From Bradyrhizobium sp. Tv2a-2 (lineage in GTDB: Bacteria > Pseudomonadota > Alphaproteobacteria > Rhizobiales > Xanthobacteraceae), in contig NZ_AXAI01000006.1 in the NCBI RefSeq assembly GCF_000472425.1, positions 62,001-126,000 of the forward strand: DNA of 64,000 nt, written 5' to 3'. Shown here in pieces: positions 57,075 to 64,000 of the stretch; positions within the stretch are counted from its first letter, which is position 1, and every line of letters starts with the position of its first letter. The notes under the pieces were generated by a model. The model worked only from the letters and a program-made list of their open reading frames with translations, was not told where the DNA came from and ran no database searches. The translations under genes and the position numbers were made by a program.

Positions 57075-57428
57075 TTGGTGCGGTTCTGGCGGGCGACCAT
57101 CAACTCCTATAACGGCCTGGTCTTCGCGGTCCGCTCCGAGCAGGCCATTCGCGAGGAGCTCGTCGCGCTGATCCTGTCGCTGCCGGCCGCCTGGCTGGTC
57201 GGGGCGACGGTGATGCGCGCCGTCGAGCTCGTCGCCACGGTGGTGCTGGTGCTCACCGTGGAATTGCTCAACACCGCGATCGAGAAGCTCGCCGACCGCC
57301 TGACCATGGAGCACGACACCAAGATCAAGCATGTCAAGGACATGGGATCGGCGGCAGTCGGAGTCATCCTGATCATGGCCGGCATCTTCTGGCTGTTCGC
57401 CATCGCCGAGCGCTTAGGTGTGTTCTAA
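57075..57428 (+). CDS. dgkA: Diacylglycerol kinase, prokaryotic type
   Basis: 117 residues; start TTG 57075 or GTG 57078 (sequence MVRFWRATINSYNGL). Small integral membrane kinase that recycles diacylglycerol to phosphatidate. Signature: EQAIREELVALI, three spans, and VELLNTAIEKLADRLTMEHDTKIKHVKDMGSAAV with the ATP-binding and catalytic residues (Glu in ELLNTAIE, KxxKDxGSAAV). Directly follows the DAHP synthase gene; probably cotranscribed with it and nadE. Confidence 0.92.
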   Translation: MVRFWRATINSYNGLVFAVRSEQAIREELVALILSLPAAWLVGATVMRAVELVATVVLVLTVELLNTAIEKLADRLTMEHDTKIKHVKDMGSAAVGVILIMAGIFWLFAIAERLGVF

Positions 57429-57470
57429 TTCAGCATTGCAGAGGGGGCGGCGCAGCTACACCTTAATTCC

Positions 57471-59228
57471 ATGACCGAACGCACCAACCAGTTCATCATC
57501 ACGCTCGCCCAGCTCAATCCGACCGTGGGCGATGTCGAGGGCAATGCTGCGAAAGCGCGCGCGGCGCGGGCGAAGGCGGCTGCCGATGGCGCCGATCTTG
57601 TCGTCTTCTCCGAATTGTTCATCGCCGGCTACCCGCCGGAGGACCTCGTGCACAAGCCTGCCTTCCAGGCCGCGTGCCGGACAGCAATCGAGACGCTGGC
57701 GCGGGAGACCGCCGATGGCGGGCCGGCGATGCTGATCGGCACCCCCTGGGTCGACGACGGCAAGCTTTATAACGCCTGCGCGCTGCTCGACGGCGGCCGC
57801 ATCGCGGCCATCCGCTACAAGGCGAACCTGCCGAACTACGGAGTGTTCGACGAAAAGCGCCTGTTCGCACGCGGGCCCGCTGCGGGGCCTGTGACCATCA
57901 AGGGTGTGCGGGTCGGTGTGCCCATCTGCGAGGACATCTGGCTCGAGGAGTCCGAAGACTACGAGAACGTCGTCGAGTGCCTGGCGGAGACAGGCGCGGA
58001 GATTCTTGTGGTGCCGAACGGCTCGCCCTACGCCCGCGACAAAAACGACGTGCGGCTGTCGGTTGCGGTGGCGCGTGTCACCGAGAGCGGGCTGCCGCTG
58101 ATCTATCTGAATGAAGTGGGCGGCCAGGATGAGCTTGTGTTCGACGGCGCCTCCTTTGCGCTGAATGCCGATCTCTCGGTCGCAGCGCAACTGCCGGCCT
58201 TTGCCGAGAATATCACGACCCTGCGCTGGGTCCGCGACGGCGACAGCTGGCGCTGTAGCGCACCGATCACGCCGCTGCCCGAGGGCGACAAGGCCGATTA
58301 TGCGGCCTGCGTGCTGGGCCTGCGCGACTATGTCCGCAAGAACGGCTTTCCGGGCGTGCTGCTCGGCATCTCCGGCGGCATCGACTCTGCGCTGTGCGCG
58401 GCGATCGCGGTGGACGCGCTCGGCGCCGACCAGGTGCGGGGCGTGATGCTGCCCTATCGCTTCACCGCGCAGGTGTCGCTGGACGATGCGGCGAAGCTCG
58501 CAGGGCAACTCGGCATCCGCTACGAGGTGCTGCCGATTGCGACAGCGGTGGAGGGATTCGAGGCGATCCTGTCGGACCCCTTTGCGGGGCTGCCGCGCGA
58601 CATCACCGAGGAGAATCTGCAGGCGCGCGCCCGCGGCACGTTGTTGATGGCGATCTCCAACAAGACCGGCGCCATGGTGGTGACGACGGGCAACAAATCG
58701 GAAATGTCGGTCGGTTACGCCACGCTCTATGGCGACATGAACGGCGGCTTCAACCCGATCAAGGACATCTACAAGACCGAGGTGTTCCGCCTCTCGGCGT
58801 TGCGCAACGGCTGGAAGCCGCAGGGCGCGCTCGGTCCGTCGGGGGAGGTCATTCCGCCCAGCATCATCACGCGGCCGCCGACTGCGGAGCTGCGCGAGAA
58901 CCAGACCGACCAGGATTCGCTGCCGCCTTACGACGTCCTGGACGGCATTCTGGAACGGCTGGTCGAGCGCGATGAGCCGCTGGCCGCGATCGTCGCGGCC
59001 GGTTTCGATCGCGAAATGGTGGCCCGCATCGACCGGCTTCTGAACATTGCCGAATACAAGCGGCGGCAGGCAGCGCCGGGCGTGAAGGTGACCGGCCGGA
59101 ATTTCGGCCGCGACCGCCGCTATCCCATCACCAACCGGTTCCGCGACTCCGGCAAGGCGTTACCCGAGCCCGATCAGAGCTTGGTTGCGCGCGCGGGCCG
59201 CGCCTCCGCGGAGTCGTTCGACGGCTAG
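57471..59228 (+). CDS. nadE: Glutamine-dependent NAD+ synthase
   Basis: 585 residues from ATG 57471. Final step of NAD synthesis. The N-terminal nitrilase-type amidotransferase domain (about 1-260) shows the catalytic triad regions VVFSELFIAGYPPEDL (Glu), YKANLPNYGVFDEKR (Lys) and VPICEDIWLEES (Cys). The C-terminal synthetase has the pyrophosphatase loop GISGGIDSALCAAIAVDALG, MLPYRFTAQVSLDDA and TTGNKSEMSVGYATLYGDMNGGFNPIKDIYKTEVF. Complete two-domain length. Starts 43 bases after dgkA. Confidence 0.95.
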   Translation: MTERTNQFIITLAQLNPTVGDVEGNAAKARAARAKAAADGADLVVFSELFIAGYPPEDLVHKPAFQAACRTAIETLARETADGGPAMLIGTPWVDDGKLYNACALLDGGRIAAIRYKANLPNYGVFDEKRLFARGPAAGPVTIKGVRVGVPICEDIWLEESEDYENVVECLAETGAEILVVPNGSPYARDKNDVRLSVAVARVTESGLPLIYLNEVGGQDELVFDGASFALNADLSVAAQLPAFAENITTLRWVRDGDSWRCSAPITPLPEGDKADYAACVLGLRDYVRKNGFPGVLLGISGGIDSALCAAIAVDALGADQVRGVMLPYRFTAQVSLDDAAKLAGQLGIRYEVLPIATAVEGFEAILSDPFAGLPRDITEENLQARARGTLLMAISNKTGAMVVTTGNKSEMSVGYATLYGDMNGGFNPIKDIYKTEVFRLSALRNGWKPQGALGPSGEVIPPSIITRPPTAELRENQTDQDSLPPYDVLDGILERLVERDEPLAAIVAAGFDREMVARIDRLLNIAEYKRRQAAPGVKVTGRNFGRDRRYPITNRFRDSGKALPEPDQSLVARAGRASAESFDG

Positions 59229-59249
59229 CTTCAACCAGCAGATGACCCT

Positions 59250-59340
59250 AAAGCATGATCCGGAAAAGTGTCCGAAGAGATCATGCTCAATCAAAGACCC
59301 AAAGCACGATGACGATTGAACTCAATCTCATCGCGCTTTA
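59250..59340. repeat. Composite intergenic repeat: family B then inverted C
   Basis: 59250-59301 repeats the family B sequence (gcatgatccggaaaagtg... gatcatgctcaatcaaaga) with a shortened middle; 59299-59340 is family C in inverted orientation, overlapping the stop of the DUF2865 gene. The same two modules lie side by side at 51255-51359. Confidence 0.82.
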
Positions 59341-60528
59341 GCGCGCCGGGATAAAGGTCGGTCCCACCGTGCGGATCTGCTTGTTGTCGGAGGCGGGCGG
59401 CGTGGTATCGGCGGGCGCCTGCGCGGTCGTGTCGGGGCCGGTGGCCGGCGCGGTCGCCGTCGTCGCGCCCTTCTTGGCGGCAGAGGCAGGCGGCTGCCTG
59501 GTCAGCGGCCGCTGCATCTTCTTGGCGCTCTCTTCGGTGACGATGATGTCGCCCTGCTGCTGGGCCTCGGCCTTGTCGTCGACCGACTTCAACGCATCCG
59601 CCCAGCTCTGGCCCGGCGCACGGCAGGCGCAGGACGGGTTGAACTCGCTGCGGTAGCGGAAGGCGTTGGGCAGGGCGGTATAGGGCTGGCCATTGACGGA
59701 CACCGCCTGGTTGATGTCCTCGCCCGGGTTGCGATAGGCGTAGAGGTTCGCTTCGGTGGCCGGGCACAGCGCCTTGCAGCTCTTTTCGTCGTCGGGGAAT
59801 CGCGCAGGTACGGTTGCAAACGAGATCGGGAAATAACCGCCGTCGCAGGTGCGGACACAGACGGTGCGATAGGTCCCAGAGGGCGGGCCCATGTCGGGGC
59901 CGCCCGGCGGCGACATGATGCTGCCGCTCGGATTCGGATTATTGTTGCCGAACAGATTGCTCAGGAAATTGCCGGGACCACCGCCGCCGCCGGCATTGGC
60001 AAACTGCGCGTATTGCGGGCCGCAATTGTTCTGGCCGAGCGCGATCAGGACCGAGCGGCGCTGGTTGTCGCGATCTGCACCGAGCCCGCCGCCGCGCAGC
60101 CGCTCCAGGCTCGACGTCATCTGGTCGAGATTGGTGCGCATCTGCTGGATCTGGTTGTTGATCGGGCCGCATTGCGCCGACTGGCCGGAGAACAGCGAGA
60201 AGAAGCCGGAGGAGTCGCAGCCCATGTGCCGCGCTTGCGCAGTGAGGCGGTCGAGCTCGGACTGCTGCCTGGCAGCGGCATCCTGATAGCGGCGGATCTG
60301 CTCATCCTTGCCGGGATCGTTGCTGCCGCCACGGTCGATGGTGGCGAGCTGGGCCTCGAGCCGCGGACAGACCGGGTTGACGGCACCACCGGGTGGCGGC
60401 GGTGCGCCTTGCGGACCCGGCGGCGGCTGCATCTGCGCCGATGCAACTCCGCTCAGCAGCACGCTGCTTGCGAGCGCAGCGCAGGCAAGGAACCGTCGGG
60501 TCGAGAATGCAGAGAAGAGATGGAGCAT
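59338..60528 (-). CDS. DUF2865 domain protein, exported
   Basis: 396 residues from ATG 60528. A signal peptide (ACAALASSVLLSGVASAQ) and a Pro-rich stretch precede a cysteine-containing domain: VCPRLEAQLATIDRG, ARHMGCDSSGFFSLFSGQSAQCGPINNQI and YRTVCVRTCDGGYFPISFATVPARFPDDEKSCKALCP; the latter, with GEDINQAVSVNGQPYTALPNAFRYRSEFNPSCAC, is the DUF2865 signature. The C-terminus is a low-complexity Ala/Thr/Pro tail that ends inside the intergenic repeat. Likely periplasmic or outer-membrane associated; function unknown. Confidence 0.9.
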   Translation of the reverse strand: MLHLFSAFSTRRFLACAALASSVLLSGVASAQMQPPPGPQGAPPPPGGAVNPVCPRLEAQLATIDRGGSNDPGKDEQIRRYQDAAARQQSELDRLTAQARHMGCDSSGFFSLFSGQSAQCGPINNQIQQMRTNLDQMTSSLERLRGGGLGADRDNQRRSVLIALGQNNCGPQYAQFANAGGGGGPGNFLSNLFGNNNPNPSGSIMSPPGGPDMGPPSGTYRTVCVRTCDGGYFPISFATVPARFPDDEKSCKALCPATEANLYAYRNPGEDINQAVSVNGQPYTALPNAFRYRSEFNPSCACRAPGQSWADALKSVDDKAEAQQQGDIIVTEESAKKMQRPLTRQPPASAAKKGATTATAPATGPDTTAQAPADTTPPASDNKQIRTVGPTFIPAR

Positions 60529-60653
60529 ATCAGGCCGTCAGAAGGAGTTCGCAGCCCACCGGCCGCAGGCGCCTCCCATAGCCGCTTCTTCCGGCAAGGT
60601 CACGTCGTTTCCGCGGCACCGGGGCGGCGCGGAGGATTGCGAAACCAAGCGCT

Positions 60654-60959
60654 TCAGCGCTGGCAGGTGATGGCGACGTATTCGTTGCAGCCGCCGCGCG
60701 GGCAGTGTCCGGCCGCCTTCGGAACCGACCCGGTAACTTCGTCGGGGTCGACGCGGCGGTATGAGGAGGCCTCCGCAAAATCGCGTGATCGGCAGTAGGA
60801 GAGCGCAGCATGCGCGCCGCATTTGTCGCCCTTGGCCAGGCACTGGTCGACGCCGTAGCCGTCGGCTTCGTTGGCGATGATGAAGACCTTGGTTTCGGCG
60901 CGCGCAGCCGTGGCTCCCATGAGGAGCAGGCACGCAAGAAGCGTGATGAGGGATCGCAT
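60654..60959 (-). CDS. Small exported cysteine-rich hypothetical protein, 101 residues
   Basis: From ATG 60959 a clear signal peptide (MRSLITLLACLLLMGATAAR) precedes a mature part with six cysteines: DGYGVDQCLAKGDKCGAHAA, LSYCRSRDFAEASSYRRVDP and a closing HCPRGGCNEYVAITCQR. The frame is open 42 codons further upstream but without protein character. Disulfide bonds in the periplasm are likely. Recalled as a Bradyrhizobium conserved hypothetical; 125 bases upstream of the DUF2865 gene on the same strand. Confidence 0.82.
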   Translation of the reverse strand: MRSLITLLACLLLMGATAARAETKVFIIANEADGYGVDQCLAKGDKCGAHAALSYCRSRDFAEASSYRRVDPDEVTGSVPKAAGHCPRGGCNEYVAITCQR

Positions 60960-61237
60960 GATGCACCGACGAGCGAGGGGACCGCCTTCATTGAATAAGC
61001 CTAAATCCCTAAGAATGATTAACCATGGCGGCGGCGAGGATCGTTTTGGAGCCAAAAAAGGCTTTTTCGCGACCCTTGACGCCAAGCCCCCGCTTGCCCC
61101 ATGGTGGATTCATGAACGGTTTCCTCGCCATTTGCTGCGTTAGCCGCGAGATTATGAGCTAGCTATTCGCTGGCTGAGGCCGTCTTTTCTCAAAAATCTT
61201 GAGATTACTGGACGCCCGGCCGGCAGGGACGGGATCC

Positions 61238-62635
61238 ATGGAATTGCGATTCTACGATACGTTTTCGCGGGACAAGCGAACCTTCAAGCCGCTCGATCCC
61301 AACATCGTCCGCATGTATGTCTGCGGACCGACGGTCTACGACTTCGCCCATATCGGCAATGCGCGGCCGGTGATCGTGTTCGACGTGCTGTTCCGCCTGC
61401 TGCGTCATCTCTATGGCGCGGATCACGTCACTTACGTCCGCAACATCACCGACGTCGACGACAAGATCAACGATCGCGCATGCCGCGACTTTCCGGAACT
61501 GCCGCTAAACGAAGCGATTCGGAAGGTCACGGAAATCACCGACAAACAGTTCCACGAGGACGTCGATGCGCTGGGCGCGCTGCGGCCGACGGTCGAGCCG
61601 CGCGCGACCGAGCACATCGCGGAAATGCGCGTGATCATCGAAAAGCTCGTTGCCGGTGGCTTTGCCTATGTCGCCGAGGACCACGTATTGTTCTCGCCGC
61701 AGGCGATGAATACGGCGAACACGCTGCTGCCGCGCTACGGCTCGCTCTCCAATCGTTCGCTGGACGAGATGATCGCGGGCGCCCGCGTCGATGTCGCGCC
61801 GTACAAGCGGGACGCCACCGACTTCGTACTCTGGAAGCCCTCCAAGCCCGGCGAGCCGTCCTGGCCGTCGCCGGCCGGCATCAAGGCGGAGGGTCGGCCC
61901 GGCTGGCATATCGAGTGCTCCGCGATGTCGTGGAAGCATCTCGGCGAGCAATTCGACATTCATGGCGGCGGCATCGATCTCGTGTTCCCGCATCACGAGA
62001 ATGAGCTCGCACAGAGCTGCTGCGCGTTCCACGAGAACCGCATGGCGAATTTCTGGATGCACAACGGCTTCCTGCAGGTCGAAGGCGAGAAGATGTCGAA
62101 GAGCCTCGGCAACTTCATCACCATTCGCGATCTGCTGGCGGACTGGCCGGGCGAGGTGCTGCGCCTCAGCATGCTGAAGACGCACTACCGTTCGCCGATC
62201 GACTGGACGCTCAAGAGCGTGGAGGAGAGTGCCAAGACGCTCGACGATTGGTATCGCTTCGCCGCCGATGTCCGCGGCGGCGAGCCGGCCGGCGTCGTCA
62301 TCGAGGCGCTGGCGGACGATCTCAACACGCCGCAGATGATCGCGGCGCTGCACGGCCTGCGCAATAGCGCCCGAAGCGAAGCCGATCGCGGTGCACTCGC
62401 AAGCTCGTTGCGTCTGATCGGATTCCTGGGCGAGAGCGCTGAACAGTGGGAAAGCCGGAAGCGCAGCGCGAGCGGCATCGATGTGGCGAAGATCGAGGCC
62501 TTGATCGCTGAGCGCACCGCTGCACGTGCGCGAAAGGATTTCGGGGAGTCCGACCGCATTCGCGACGAGCTCGCCGCGATCGGGGTCGTCATCAAGGATT
62601 CCAAGGACGGCACCACCTGGGAGGTCGCGCGATGA
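61238..62635 (+). CDS. cysS: Cysteinyl-tRNA synthetase
   Basis: 465 residues from ATG 61238 (agggacgggatcc upstream; the frame opens 13 codons earlier). Class I synthetase charging tRNA-Cys. [19 protein letters not shown] carries a zinc-ligand Cys and the HIGH-type [17 protein letters not shown] and [21 protein letters not shown] supply the other zinc ligands; EKMSKSLGN is the KMSKS loop. The C-terminal helical domain is complete. Its stop overlaps the following GNAT gene. Confidence 0.96.
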   Translation: MELRFYDTFSRDKRTFKPLDPNIVRMYVCGPTVYDFAHIGNARPVIVFDVLFRLLRHLYGADHVTYVRNITDVDDKINDRACRDFPELPLNEAIRKVTEITDKQFHEDVDALGALRPTVEPRATEHIAEMRVIIEKLVAGGFAYVAEDHVLFSPQAMNTANTLLPRYGSLSNRSLDEMIAGARVDVAPYKRDATDFVLWKPSKPGEPSWPSPAGIKAEGRPGWHIECSAMSWKHLGEQFDIHGGGIDLVFPHHENELAQSCCAFHENRMANFWMHNGFLQVEGEKMSKSLGNFITIRDLLADWPGEVLRLSMLKTHYRSPIDWTLKSVEESAKTLDDWYRFAADVRGGEPAGVVIEALADDLNTPQMIAALHGLRNSARSEADRGALASSLRLIGFLGESAEQWESRKRSASGIDVAKIEALIAERTAARARKDFGESDRIRDELAAIGVVIKDSKDGTTWEVAR

Positions 62636-63144
62636 TGGCCCAATCCATGCCAAGACCCGCTCTGCGGCCGTTCCTGCCGGCCGATGTGCCGATGCTGGCG
62701 GCGATCTTCGTTGCCGCCATCCAGGAGCTGACCGGTGATGATTACAGCGAGGCGCAGCAGGAGGCCTGGGCCGAGGTCGCCGAGGACGAGGCGGCGTTTG
62801 GCAAGAAGCTGGCTGGCGAGCTGACTTTGATCGCAACCGTGCAGAATTCGCCGGTCGGGTTTGCGTCGCTTAGAGGCAATGACCAAATCGGCATGCTCTA
62901 TGTGCATCCGAGCGTGGCCGGGCAGGGCGTCGGCGCCATGCTGTGCGACGCATTGGAGAAGCTCGCAGGAGCCCGGGGCGCCAAGAATTTGTCCGTCGAT
63001 GCCAGCGACAACGCGCTCGATTTCTTCAAAAAACGCGGCTATGTCGCGCAACAGCGCAACAGCGTCACGGTAAACGGCGAATGGCTCGCCAACACCACGA
63101 TGCAAAAGACACTCGGCGACGGAGAGGCGGGGGGACAACAATGA
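62632..63144 (+). CDS. GNAT-family N-acetyltransferase
   Basis: 170 residues from ATG 62632, overlapping the cysS stop (ATGA). GNAT fold: [64 protein letters not shown] (acetyl-CoA-binding R/Q-x-x-G-x-G/A equivalent) and [31 protein letters not shown]. Similar to the YafP-like group by its GEWLxNTxM end. The acceptor is unknown. The stop overlaps the citramalate synthase start. Confidence 0.88.
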   Translation: MMAQSMPRPALRPFLPADVPMLAAIFVAAIQELTGDDYSEAQQEAWAEVAEDEAAFGKKLAGELTLIATVQNSPVGFASLRGNDQIGMLYVHPSVAGQGVGAMLCDALEKLAGARGAKNLSVDASDNALDFFKKRGYVAQQRNSVTVNGEWLANTTMQKTLGDGEAGGQQ

Positions 63145-64000
63145 GCCGCGAGCGCCTCTACCTCTTCGACACCACGCTGCGCGACGGCGCGCAGACCAAC
63201 GGCGTCGACTTCACCCTCACCGACAAGCAGGTCATCGCGCAGATGCTTGATGACCTCGGCATCGACTATGTCGAGGGCGGCTATCCCGGCGCCAATCCGC
63301 TCGACAACGAGTTCTTCGCGGACAAGCCGAAGCTCGATCATGCACGCTTCACCGCGTTTGGCATGACGCGGCGGCCGGGGCGCTCGGCCTCCAACGATCC
63401 TGGCCTCGCTGCGCTGCTTGAAGCCAGGGCCGATGCGATTTGCTTCGTCGCAAAATCCTCCGCCTACCAGGTGCGAGTGGCGCTGGAGACCACCAACGAG
63501 GAAAACCTCGCCTCCATCCGCGACAGCGTTGCCGCCGCAAAAAAGGGGGGCCGTGAGGTCATGCTCGATTGTGAGCACTTCTTCGACGGCTACAAGGAGA
63601 ATGCCGAGTTCGCTTTGGCCTGCGCCAAGACCGCCTACGAGGCCGGCGCGCGCTGGGTGGTGCTGTGCGACACCAACGGCGGCACCATGCCGCATGAGGT
63701 CGAGACCATCGTCACCGAGGTGACCAAGCACATTCCCGGCGACCATGTCGGCATCCACGCCCATAACGACACCGAGCAGGCGGTCGCCAATTCCCTTGCC
63801 GCGGTGCGCGCGGGCGCGCGGCAGATCCAGGGCACGCTGAATGGGCTCGGTGAGCGCTGCGGCAATGCAAATCTCTGCTCGCTGATCCCGACCTTGAAGC
63901 TGAAGCCGGAGTTGTCCGACCGCTTCGAGATCGGTGTGTCCGATGAGAAGCTCGCGAGCCTGATGGGCGTATCGCGTACGCTTGACGACATGCTCAATCG
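63141..64000 (+). CDS. cimA: Citramalate synthase (2-isopropylmalate synthase family), partial at right edge
   Basis: The first 286 residues from ATG 63141 are in the window and the frame stays open to the edge. Condenses pyruvate and acetyl-CoA to citramalate, a route to 2-ketobutyrate and isoleucine. TIM-barrel motifs of the HMGL-like family: LYLFDTTLRDGAQTNGVDFT (catalytic Arg and metal Asp), VEGGYPGANPLDNEFF, VVLCDTNGGTMPHEV, VGIHAHNDTEQAVANSLAAV (metal His-x-His) and GTLNGLGERCGNANLCSLIP. The GVDFTLTDK start and GGYPGANP segment match the longer CimA-type enzymes rather than LeuA. Overlaps the GNAT gene (ATGA). Confidence 0.92.
   Translation, partial: MSRERLYLFDTTLRDGAQTNGVDFTLTDKQVIAQMLDDLGIDYVEGGYPGANPLDNEFFADKPKLDHARFTAFGMTRRPGRSASNDPGLAALLEARADAICFVAKSSAYQVRVALETTNEENLASIRDSVAAAKKGGREVMLDCEHFFDGYKENAEFALACAKTAYEAGARWVVLCDTNGGTMPHEVETIVTEVTKHIPGDHVGIHAHNDTEQAVANSLAAVRAGARQIQGTLNGLGERCGNANLCSLIPTLKLKPELSDRFEIGVSDEKLASLMGVSRTLDDMLN

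Overview
The window looks like a chromosomal segment of a high-GC alphaproteobacterium, most probably Bradyrhizobium or a close relative. This rests on recognising several proteins (the MPHVWYVSFETH-type small protein, the DUF2865 protein, the DUF1289 and aspartic-protease pair), on FixK/FNR-type boxes, on frequent TTG/GTG starts and ATGA stop/start overlaps, and on a dispersed family of intergenic palindromic repeats. No tRNA, rRNA, CRISPR array, integrase or transposase was recognised. Assignments come from reading the sequence only, with no database search.

Left part (about 1-14 kb) is accessory-like, with low coding density and many small proteins. It opens with the 5' part of a class III nucleotide cyclase fused to a formylglycine-generating-enzyme-like domain, which runs off the left edge. 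A four-gene, same-strand cassette of envelope proteins follows (3.0-8.0 kb): a coiled-coil protein with ten 53-residue repeats and a Sel1-like tail, a TAXI-type solute-binding protein, a TagO/VasI-like protein and a DsrE-like protein. Then come several short hypothetical proteins, a SnoaL-like protein and long stretches without a convincing gene. From 13.7 to 25.6 kb lie a P-type cation ATPase, a Na/Pi cotransporter with a PhoU-like tail, a PPK2 polyphosphate kinase and a 1852-residue protein joining a degenerate Ser/Thr kinase, an AAA-type ATPase, GAF, PAS and histidine kinase modules.

The right part (from about 25.9 kb) is dense and core-like. It holds dusA, an MFS transporter divergent from cyoABCD-surf1, and a RegB/RegA-type redox two-component pair in the same overlapping operon as the quinol oxidase. 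Next are a retropepsin-like protease, a DUF1289 protein, a PleC/DivJ/PdhS-like histidine kinase, a 3-hydroxyisobutyrate dehydrogenase-family enzyme, a VOC protein and an Mrp/ApbC ATPase. Two paralogous TRAP solute-binding proteins run convergently towards their likely DctQ/DctM permease. Then moaA, a phosphoglycolate phosphatase-like HAD protein, rpiA, a DUF2059 protein, glutathione reductase, the dgoK-dgoA pair, an alpha/beta hydrolase, class II DAHP synthase, diacylglycerol kinase, nadE, a DUF2865 protein, cysS, a GNAT enzyme and the start of a citramalate synthase that runs off the right edge.

Most worth a second look: the exported four-gene cassette; two roughly 30-residue single-span peptides sharing an MDxxERxF start; a perfect palindrome between the MFS gene and cyoA; a near-ideal FixK box at 53.6 kb; the pseudokinase-histidine kinase fusion; and the composite B/C/A intergenic repeats.
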